NCBI GenBank assembly: GCA_030411725.1
Contig: MU839843.1
Coordinates: forward strand, 558,001-622,000
Reading direction: 5' to 3'
Origin: Echria macrotheca
Lineage: Eukaryota > Ascomycota > Sordariomycetes > Sordariales > Schizotheciaceae
DNA: 64,000 nucleotides
Below, in pieces: positions 56,222-64,000 of this stretch (position 1 is its first letter; each line of letters opens with the position of its first letter). Made by a program: the position numbers and the translations under genes. The notes beneath the pieces were generated by a model. It saw nothing but the letters and a program-made list of their open reading frames with translations, ran no database searches and was not told where the DNA came from.

Positions 56222-56924
56222 TCATGGCACAATCTCTCGCTTTCTGAGATACATGTATCTTCTGTGGGAATTGGCCCCAGTGTTGATATGGCGTGGATAA
56301 GACATGCCATGGATAATATTATAGCTAACGGGTAGCCGTGATGGTATTCTTTGCAAGTTGAGGCTTGTAACTGTAAGCTGATGTTGCTGCTTCGAGGATG
56401 TGTACGTTGGCCTCGGCGCGGTGATTGCTAGATCCTTAGATTAAAAAGCTGGGCCGCAAGCGGCAACACTCTCCCGTAAGACATTCACAAGTACAGTACC
56501 TAGAACTAGTTGAACAGTCATGATTCGATGTATCGAAAGGGGCAGAAACATACAACCTGTTTGGCAAGAAAGCTGCCAATCTTACAGGTCATCACCAAAC
56601 AGTAGAGAATAGAAATGCTTCTCGATCCAGGGACTTCATCGACGGTTCCCTGAACGTATCTCAGTACCTCCTCAACGGGGCAGCGGAAATAACAGCAGAT
56701 ACGCATCGGCCAATCCAAAGCGGATTTATTGCCGGTAGGCAGCATTGCTATCTCGCTCTAAAAACGCCTTGCAAAAGCCGCCTGCACTCCGTATTGGACC
56801 AAGGGCCACCAGTAGCCTCACCCACGGTGTCCGATCTGCGCTGTTTAAACCCCGCTTTTCTGCCTCTCCATCCTCTCTGCTCCAATGTCACCGTTCCTCG
56901 GTCCATAGAGTTTCGAGAATCGCA
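56222..56924. other. Intergenic region, nothing certain
   Basis: This may include the 3' end of the previous gene if its alternative last exon is used (to 56300). The frame of the Fungal_N gene is open upstream to 56745, but the domain starts at the ATG at 56925. Confidence 0.45.
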
Positions 56925-59203
56925 ATGGACCCGCTCTCCATCAGCGTCGCGGTACTGTCCATTACAGAATGCATCCGCAAGACATCGACCTCGATCACCG
57001 ACTTCATCCGGACCGTCCGAAGTGCCCGACCAGATCTCGCAGAAACGTCGCGACAGCTTCGTGAGCTGGACACGATCCTCAAACCCCTCCGCGGCGACGA
57101 CACCGAAGGCGTCCCAGAGAACCCCCGCTCCAGCATCAAACCCGTTCTCATCAACTGCGAATCCATCCTCGACGAAATCACAGATGTGTTGGACAAGCAT
57201 AAAACAAGCCGTCTCGGAGCTGTGAGATGGGCCAGCTCCGGCAAGAGCGAAGTTGCCAAATTGAACGCTCAATTGGGAGCATACCTCCGCACGCTCGGCC
57301 TTGCCATAGGAGTCACTACGCTGTAATTTCTCTTTCCATATATTCCTGCTCAAATGCAACAGCATCTAACAGATGGCCTTCCTTAGAACTCAAGGGCAAG
57401 ACATTAAAAACGACACTCGGCACATACCCCCACTTCGAGACGATGTTGCAGAGATCCTGCACGGGATGGCCGAACTCAAAGTCGAAGTTGCTGAACTCAA
57501 ATCCACTCTGCCACCAGCGCTTCGCGGGAGGACTTACCTATTGGATACATTTCTGGACTCGCTCACGACATATACCGAATCTATAGTGGACGCACAATCT
57601 GTTCGCGGCAATGACGACGACGATGCTGATGATGATTATGACGAGGATTTCAACGACCAGGATAGCGACGACTACGATGAGACTGTTATAGAAAGCTGGG
57701 CTCTTCGCGTAGCGGCCGAAACTGGACGGCCCGAGACCCAGCAACCACCATACAGGTAGGCTGAGTCCTTAAACCCTACATATCTAGGAATAATAAATCT
57801 AACTGTGTACCCAAAGCCGTTCCCGTCAGATCAGACTCCCCGAAAGCGGTCCACTCCCTACTTCCACACAAGACAAAACCAGATCTTCGGGGTTTGCATC
57901 CGCCTCGGCAACTGTGAAGCAACCTTGGCGGAATGCCCGTAGCCCAATATTTGCAACGTCAATCGATAGCAAATCCCGCTACATCCCCGTCGCTCTTTCA
58001 CCGGATGGCAAGATGCTGGCGGTGGAAGACCCGGGATTTCGACTTCCCTATACAACTCTCGACTCAGACACGCTGGTAGCGGTTTATGAAACCCACTCTG
58101 CCAGGTGGATCACGGACATTGTGATATTCGACAGTTTTATCACCGGGATGGAATTCTCGCCCGATGGCAAGATATTTGCCATCATTCATGGCCGATGCAT
58201 TGCTGTTTTCGACACTTGGAGCTGGAAAAGCCTTGACGAATTCCAGTTCGCAGAGAACGGAAACTTAGGCTCTCTCCGTTTCTTTGAAAGAGACAAGATA
58301 GCCGTCTGGTTCAGCCGTGACATACTGATTTATCAAGTTTCAGAAAACGGTACGTTACGGCTAGAAGCTGCTGTGCGGTGTGAGAAAGTCCCCCGTGCGC
58401 TACAAGACGTAGGTTTTCATGACGATGGGTATTATGGCTGGGAACAATCTCCAACCGCAGACCTTTTTATTGAGCGGATCGAAACGTCTCCTGGGGGTTT
58501 CGATAGCTCCGGGAGTGGCTACCGCGTTGCCGGCGTCACACGACTGTCCAGTTCGGAGCCTTCGAGACAAGAACGAACCCGGTATGGCCTTCAATGGCAT
58601 CAACCAGGCCAACAAGCCCCCGGGCGTACGAGCCTATACCCATTCTTTAGTTCGCTACCGGGGGGGCACCGGCTTATTCGGTCGGGGCCTGGGTCCAACG
58701 GGCCAACCACCTACGAATGGCGCGGGGAAATGAATCAGCTTCAGTGCTTGACTGTTTCTCCCGCAAGCCAAACTCCACCACGGACCATTTCGCCGTTCTC
58801 ATCGATCGGACTGGACCCGCCCCTAGATACCCACCTGCTAGACGTGGACGCTGGGCCTGGCCGCGAGCTAGCCCTCCTGCGACGCGTCCCTGAGACTTCC
58901 GAATGGGATCGTGGTTCAGTCTCTCTGATTAGCAGCTTCTTCATCAAGGTCCAGATTGTTGATCTTGCCAGCCTGGAGGCTACCTGCATCTTCGAGCTGG
59001 AGAAAAGGGGGCCGCTATACACTTGGTTGGAGGAAGGGAAGATATGTGCAGAGAGCAAAATGGTTTGGCTCCGGTTCCGAGTCAATTGCACTGCGGAAGA
59101 TCTGGTCAGATTTCCGGAGTTCCGGGCGCGCCACTTGGATATTAACGGCAAACTTACCGCCACCCCAAACCAAGTCGTCGAAGTTTGGCCTCTGCAGTTG
59201 TGA
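56925..59203 (+). CDS. Fungal_N-domain protein with propeller-like C-terminus, no NACHT
   Basis: Three exons (56925-57322, 57387-57755, 57817-59203) with introns of 64 and 61 bp give 717 residues. The N-terminal ~130 residues are the helical domain MDPLSISVAVLSITECIRKT with ARPDLAETSRQLRELDTIL, the type found at the head of many fungal NLRs. A second helical part (DVAEILHGMAELKVEVAELKS) and a very acidic patch (DDDDADDDYDEDFNDQDSDD) follow. The C-terminal ~350 residues contain beta-propeller-like blades (VALSPDGKMLAV, MEFSPDGKIFAI, CIAVFDTWSWKSLDEF). No P-loop is present, so it has both ends of an NLR but lacks the nucleotide-binding middle. It may be an adaptor or a degraded NLR. The splice junctions all keep frame. 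Confidence 0.8.
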
Positions 59204-59415
59204 AGGGGTCTTGAGCACCGTCACCTAGGTATTTACCCAAGATACCTGAGTACCACACACACACACACGCACGCACACACAACAGAGAGAGAGAGAGAGG
59301 CACACACCTAGGTACCTACACACGTACACAATTATACGCAATTCAAGTAACAATTCAAGTAAGCTCTGCACACAAGCACACACTCACACCAGCACACACG
59401 CACACACACACACAC

Positions 59416-59450
<35 letters not shown>

Positions 59451-60248
59451 CATAGAGAGAGAGAGAGCGAGGGGAGGAGGGAGACAGGGGCACACTACCC
59501 ACGTACACATGGATTATACGCAACTTAAACTCAGTTCTACACACGCTATTAACGATTTTATGCAACACTCACTCTCAGTCAGCATCATGGTACTTGGACT
59601 CAATATTACATTCATCCTCATACGGCGGGGAGAAGACGGAGGACACATAATAAACAGTACACCGGGGGCTACAACATTACATGACTTGAGACTAGATAGC
59701 TAACAGGTAGGTACCTAAGCACATACATTGGCAGCCGTATCATCAAAAATCACACGGGGTCGTCAGACAGGTCACTTTCACTTGGGCATAGCATATTAGG
59801 GGACCGATTGGGGGGGGGGGACAACAACATAGCACATGGGACAAAGGGTCACACAGTCAGGTCACACACAGTCACACACAGTCACATAAGCAAAGCAGGC
59901 AAGGGAAGGCAGAGAGAGTTGAGAAGAGAAGTTGGTTTTTTTTTATTGATCATGTTTCTTGTTCGCTACCTAGGGTTCTTGGAACTTGTTTCAAGCATGC
60001 ATGATGTTTTTTGGGGGGTGTTTACAAGGTTTGCTCATCCGACAAGAGACAAAGAAAGGAAAGGGAGGACCGGGGTGGTCAAAAGAGTGTGTTGATTGGA
60101 ACTTGTTTCGAACAAAGATTTTTTTTGTGGGTTTTTCTGATTTTTCCGTTTTTTTGTGCCTCTGTGTTTTTTTGTTCTTTTCTTGAGAAAAGGAAAAGGA
60201 AAAGACTCAAGGAAAGGAGACAGACCATGCGGTCAAGCACCAACTCAC
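59204..60248. other. Satellite-rich intergenic region
   Basis: No gene is supported. It holds simple repeats at 59255-59480 and a 10-base G run near 59811-59820. Frames here code only for low-complexity strings. Confidence 0.6.
59255..59480. repeat. Compound microsatellite: (CA)n, (GA)n and (CAGA)n
   Basis: Runs of CA (59257-59282 and about 59397-59419), GA (about 59285-59300 and 59455-59468) and seven to eight CAGA units (about 59419-59450) lie next to each other. Confidence 0.9.
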
Positions 60249-60728
60249 CTAGTTACCGTTACCAGCACCATCAGCAGCACCATCATCATCCTCAGGATGC
60301 TCCTGGAGCTGACCAAGCAAAGGAGAGAAGTCGGGCGTATACCAAGCCGGCCAGTTCTCGATCTGCTCATTCAGGTCGCGATACCAGATGTTGACGCGTC
60401 TGCGCAGGCTCTCAAAGGTGCGCAGCAGGTCCTCGTCGGGGATGTCGAGGCCAGGATGTTGCTTGACGTGGTGGTCCCGGTACCTGCGCAGGCTGCGGAA
60501 GCCGGTGTAGCTCGGGTGGTTGGAGCCCGAGTCCTCGCAGTAGTAGCAGGGTATGCCGAAGTGGTTGAGGAGGAAGAAGAACATGTAGGCCTCCTCCTCG
60601 ATGTTGGTGGGATGCCGGGGCTCCACACCGTTGCGCGGCGCGTGCGCGTCGGCGTAGTGGCGGAAGAGCATCATGAGACCCACGCAGGGGAGGTTGCAGG
60701 TGGAGACGGGGCAGTTTGTGACCTCCAT
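60249..60728 (-). CDS. Small C2H2-like zinc-finger protein
   Basis: A single exon of 159 residues starts at the ATG at 60728, 140 bp below a TATA box. Two finger-like units are visible: CPVSTCNLPCVGLMMLFRHYADAH (about 6-29) and CYYC followed by RSLRRYRDHHVKQH (about 60-90). Spacing is loose compared with classical C2H2 fingers. The tail is acidic (HPEDDDGAADGAG). DNA, RNA or protein binding cannot be told apart. No family name is assigned. Confidence 0.6.
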   Translation of the reverse strand: MEVTNCPVSTCNLPCVGLMMLFRHYADAHAPRNGVEPRHPTNIEEEAYMFFFLLNHFGIPCYYCEDSGSNHPSYTGFRSLRRYRDHHVKQHPGLDIPDEDLLRTFESLRRRVNIWYRDLNEQIENWPAWYTPDFSPLLGQLQEHPEDDDGAADGAGNGN

Positions 60729-60868
60729 TTTTGGGGTCACTGGTGGGTGGAGGGGTGATGAGTTTGGTGATGAGATGAGGGGTGGTGGATGTATGTGATA
60801 AGAGGGGGAGATGTGTGTGATGATGAGGAGGAGGAGGAAGTTGGTTGGTGGGAGGGGGGGACCTGGTG

Positions 60869-60876
60869 CTTATATA
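60869..60876 (-). promoter_or_regulatory. TATA box of the zinc-finger gene
   Basis: On the minus strand this reads TATATAAG, about 140 bp upstream of the ATG at 60728. Confidence 0.4.
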
Positions 60877-60939
60877 GATATTTGGGGGGGTGTTGAACAG
60901 TTGAGGCTATCGCCATCTCAGTAATGTTGAAATATCTCA

Positions 60940-61225
60940 GCCTAGTTGAGGTGTGGACAGCGTGTGTGAGTTACACATAGGTGCTGTTGAGATCCGGACA
61001 GTACTTATGTGTGAGTTGGAGATCAGTGATGTCAATATGCGAGCAGTGCGTGTGAGGGAGATCAGTGGTGTTGAGATGTGAACAGTGTATATAAGCTGTG
61101 GACAGTGTATATAAGTTAGGGTTGAGTGGTGTTAAGATGCGGACAGTATATGTAAGTCAAAGATAAGCAGCATTGATATGCGGATAGTGCATAAGGTATG
61201 AGTTGGAGATCAGCGGTGCTGTCCC
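60940..61225. repeat. Degenerate minisatellite, unit about 50-60 bp
   Basis: The words GTTGAGAT, GGACAGTRYRTATAAG, GAGTTGGAGATCAG and TGGTGTT recur in the same order about five times with drift. A unit includes a purine-rich part and a GACAGTGTATATAAG-like part. Confidence 0.7.
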
Positions 61226-61859
61226 GGGGCTAGGCGGACGGAAGATCACTAGATCCCTTTCTAAACGATTGCACTGTCCATACTCATAGTAGATGTATCT
61301 GTTTGTTCGGGGCCTTGGGTAAATTCAGCCCATCATTTTCTGCCTCGGCTTCGGTCCAACATACAAGGTATCTGCTAGGTTCACACCGGATCAACGCGTG
61401 CCGCAGTGTCTCTCCACCTCTCTGTTGAAGATATGCTTTGTTCTATTGACAAGCCTGGCCCAGAATCCCACAGATGCGGGGAAAAGAAGAAGTCAACTGC
61501 TTTGTTGAACCGCCTCGGCGGCGCCTCTCAGAGTCTGAGCACTGGCAGTGGAATGGTCACTGAACCCCCCAAAACAGGGTTGGGCATCGCCCCTAGGTAT
61601 GTAGAGATCTGAACCGGAACCATCGCCATAAGGTAGTCCTCACACTGCCTTCCGAATTTTATCAACCACGAAAACCCCTCAAAAAGCATACCTAGGTGGG
61701 CAAGTGCTGCGTCCGGCACAAGGCACTCCTTACCTAAATAAGAATCCAGAAAATCAACCCAGAATCCAAACTCTGCACACTCTCTTCGGGCTGTCATCAA
61801 AGTGCTTGAAGGCTCCACGAAAAAAAAAAAAAGTGGATATGTGTAAACCGGCAAAAACT

Positions 61860-62004
61860 GACAAGGGCGAGATTCGAACTCGCGCCCCATTTCTGAGACC
61901 AGGAAGTAAGTAGACAGCAGACCAAGTTATTACGAGCTTGGAATACTTTTCACGAATTCAGGTGGTCCTGAACCTGGCGCCTTGGACCGCTCGGCCACCT
62001 TGCC
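61860..62004 (-). tRNA. tRNA-Leu (anticodon CAG) with a ~62-nt intron
   Basis: On the minus strand the ends GGCAAGG and CCTTGTC pair (one G-U). The A box TGGCCGAGCGGTCCAAGGC is typical of tRNA-Leu. The anticodon stem CCAGG/CCTGG (61973-61977 with 61899-61903) encloses TT, CAG (61968-61970), G and an intron of about 62 nt (61905-61966). The T-arm GCGAGTTCGAATCTCGC is perfect, and there is a long variable arm as in Leu. Confidence 0.92.
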
Positions 62005-62756
62005 ATGCGCTGCTGATATTTTATTGATATGGTGTTTTCGACTACCAATGTTCGGGTAGGTACTGCACCGGGTGTGTTAAGCAATTGACAACGGACAATG
62101 CATTTGCGGAGCGAACTTTTGACAATTTGCAATTCGGGTTCTCGAGAATTGACGGAAGTTGAGACATTGCGGCTGCAACGAAAGATTGGAATGGCAATAC
62201 AGTGCCTTTCGTCCCAACGTCCCTTCAGCCTTGCAATCCGCTCCACCGCGTTGAGCCGCCCGCCACTTGGCGGCCTTTTCTCCCGCTTCATTCTCATCGC
62301 CAATGGCACTTTGCGCCAGAAAAAAAAGCCAATTGGACATTGACAAAAGCATTATGTACTGTGCCCTGAGCCCACCCCGTCTACGTCCCTCGCGGTTCCC
62401 GCGGACGGTGATGATCTTGATCGGCGGCCCAAAAACGTCCTCATCGACGACAACGACAACACAGCCTAGTATTCCAAACCGGCAACCGGACCCGACCACA
62501 AGAAAATTCTCTACGATTTCCAATCTGCTCAAGGTCGACACCATCCCGCAATTACCTGCAGACCTATCCAACGTTGGAGATACAACCGAGAACTGACGCG
62601 CTGCACCTCCCTCTGCCTTTGTCCCACCTCCTTCAGCCATACCACTTTCAAGTATCTGGTTTTTCATCACACAAAGGAAAAAAGTCCACCCCACCCTCGA
62701 GAGCTAAATCCATCCGAGTGTTGTTGCAAGGGCAAAAGATAAACAAAAAAAGGAGC
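62005..62756. other. Intergenic region, nothing recognised
   Basis: This lies between two tRNA genes. A 205-codon minus-strand frame here is mostly antisense-like and has no domain, so I do not call it. Confidence 0.45.
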
Positions 62757-62829
62757 TCCTCCGGTAAGGATCGAACTTACAGCCTCCAGATTAACAGTCT
62801 GACGCGCTAGCCAATTGCGCCACGGAGGA
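62757..62829 (-). tRNA. tRNA-Asn (anticodon GTT)
   Basis: 73 nt without an intron. The ends TCCTCCG and CGGAGGA pair fully. The A box TGGCGCAATTGGCTAGCGCG, anticodon loop CTGTTAA on stem TCAGA/TCTGG, and T-arm GTAAGTTCGATCCTTAC are all standard. Confidence 0.95.
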
Positions 62830-63143
62830 TTGACAACTGATGAGTTGTCTACCCATTGAGTTGGAAACAGTGCCTGCTATTCCACATTATAGCTGGGAAC
62901 ACACCGCTAAGTCTAGAACAAAGTTGCTTGTCCTCCGCGTCCCGCCGCATCCACATTTCAACTCACCAGCTCCAGGCACACCAACAATGCTATATCTCAG
63001 TCAGTATAATTGTCCGACTCCACAGATCTGCATCACAAATTGAACCCCAAGAAAACATCCTCACTGCACAGGCAAACATTCGTGAACAACTGACATTGTA
63101 TTGTCACAGCATCTCGGTGCAGCAACGTTGTGGTATCCATAGA
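62830..63143. other. Intergenic region, nothing recognised
   Basis: This is the 3' flank of the SDA1-like gene up to the tRNA-Asn. No feature is visible. Confidence 0.45.
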
Positions 63144-64000
63144 CTACATGCCATTCCTCCTCCTCCCGCCACTCTTACTCCTCGCCACGTGCGCCTTCAG
63201 CGTTCTCCTCGTCTCCACAAGAGACCGCTTGTTCTTCGCCCGCGCCTTGCCAATCGTCATGAGGAAGTTCTTCTTGCGCGCCTTCTCCTTGTTCGTCGAA
63301 CTCTTGCCCTCCGCCTCCTTCTTGGACTTCCGGATAGCCTGCGTCGACTTGTGCTCCTCGCGAGATGGTTTGCCCTCCTTGGCCAGGGCCACCCTCTCCT
63401 CCTTGGTCGATTTCTTGCCCAGCTGCGCAGGAAGCTCGATATCGTCCGCCGTGACGCCTTCATCAATATGTTTCGCAATGAGCTCCTTCTGCCTCTTCGA
63501 CTTGCTGCCAAGGGCCTTGTCGACCTGTGCTTCTCTGCGGAGCTCCTGCAACTTGGCCAGATCTGCCGGCGTGAGGATCGTCGTCGTGGCGAGCTTCGAT
63601 AACCTCGTCGCTTCGGCTGCATCCTTAGCGGTCTCTTCATCCACAAGGTCTGGAACCTCAGAATCGGTCCTCTGTCGTTTCTTCGCCGGTTCATCTTCCT
63701 CAGAATCGCTGACATTGATCCAGCCCGTGGAAGAATCATCGCTATCCGACGACCCAATTTCCCACTCGTCGGAATTAAACCCATCATCGTCAGAGTCCTT
63801 ATCCTCATCCCCCTCAACATCATTCTCGGCACGCTTCTTCTCCTTTTGCTCCTCTTTGTATTTTTCGAGAAGCTCGATACCCTCGATACCGCCCTGCTCT
63901 TCCTCGCCAAATTTCCGCTGCTTGACCTCCCCGGAGCGAAGCCCCATGGTTGCCTCCTTGCCGCGGTACTTCTTCTGCAGGAGTTCCGGATACACCTCCC
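63144..64000 (-). CDS. SDA1: SDA1-like 60S ribosome biogenesis protein, C-terminal part
   Basis: The open frame enters from the right edge and ends at a stop at 63144-63146, so the N-terminal part is outside the window. The ~285 visible residues start VYPELLQKKYRGKEA, as in the SDA1 C-terminal domain, continue with acidic stretches (EGDEDKDSDDDGFNSDEWE), a PADLAKLQELRREA segment, and end in the very basic tail KNFLMTIGKARAKNKRSLVETRRTLKAHVARSKSGGRRRNG. SDA1 is an essential nucleolar protein needed for export and maturation of 60S pre-ribosomes. The acidic/basic layout and the ending are characteristic. No intron is visible in this part. Confidence 0.9.
   Translation of the reverse strand, partial: EVYPELLQKKYRGKEATMGLRSGEVKQRKFGEEEQGGIEGIELLEKYKEEQKEKKRAENDVEGDEDKDSDDDGFNSDEWEIGSSDSDDSSTGWINVSDSEEDEPAKKRQRTDSEVPDLVDEETAKDAAEATRLSKLATTTILTPADLAKLQELRREAQVDKALGSKSKRQKELIAKHIDEGVTADDIELPAQLGKKSTKEERVALAKEGKPSREEHKSTQAIRKSKKEAEGKSSTNKEKARKKNFLMTIGKARAKNKRSLVETRRTLKAHVARSKSGGRRRNGM

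Larger units (their letters stand above)
60729..61859. other. Intergenic region with a degenerate minisatellite
   Basis: The left end is the zinc-finger promoter; 60940-61225 is a tandem repeat (separate entry). The remainder up to the tRNA-Leu has no supported gene. A 12-base A run lies at 61820-61832. Confidence 0.5.

Noticed and set aside
59332..59568. Minus-strand frame coding for strings of Cys, Val and Ser
   Set aside because: It is the translation of CA/GA/CAGA microsatellites.

Overview
The window is nuclear DNA of a filamentous ascomycete (Pezizomycotina, most likely Sordariomycetes). The evidence is: genes split by short introns (about 44-80 bp) with GTRNGT donors and CTRAY branch sites; fungal-only families (HET, Fungal_N-type 'MDPLSI' domains, Zn2Cys6 regulator, melanin-type tyrosinase); and a 5.5-kb AT-rich block with the C-to-T decay typical of repeat-induced point mutation (RIP). 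Exon structures were worked out by hand from reading frames and splice signals. No database search was possible.

Layout. 1-7.0 kb, all on the minus strand: a kinase-like gene cut by the left edge, a TauD-type dioxygenase and a Zn2Cys6 regulator. 7.0-19 kb: long gene-poor DNA with a GNAT acetyltransferase, a Fungal_N-type protein with a C-terminal zinc-binding region, a small secreted Ser/Thr- and Cys-rich protein, an intron-containing tRNA-Gln and the conserved Mgs1/WRNIP1 ATPase. 19-26.2 kb: a transposon island made of a 661-bp Harbinger-like MITE and a RIP-ruined copia-like LTR element with matching LTRs and a target duplication, the latter lying inside a larger inverted-repeat frame. 28.9-32.1 kb: a secreted subtilisin-like protease and a secreted tyrosinase in tail-to-tail order. 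33.5-45.5 kb: HET-ankyrin-ZZ protein, PDI-like protein, prolyl-4-hydroxylase-like enzyme, eight-helix membrane protein, GFA/CENP-V-like protein and an AYR1-like reductase. 45.8-59.2 kb: an NLR-rich stretch with an alpha/beta-hydrolase-NACHT-ankyrin gene broken by one extra base, a 1.2-kaa protein made almost wholly of ITE/AAxN repeats, a gene of unknown family, and a Fungal_N protein ending in a propeller-like region but with no NACHT domain. 59.2-64 kb: satellites, a small zinc-finger-like gene, tRNA-Leu and tRNA-Asn, and the C-terminal part of SDA1 at the right edge.

The housekeeping genes (Mgs1, SDA1, tRNAs) bracket an accessory region rich in self/non-self recognition architectures (HET, NACHT, Fungal_N, repeat receptors). 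The most notable points are: the frameshifted hydrolase-NACHT-ankyrin gene with near-identical ankyrin units; the repeat-only receptor-like neighbour; the NACHT-less Fungal_N/propeller gene; a dispersed 5'-flank sequence shared by the HET gene and the NLR locus; and the nested RIP-hit transposons.
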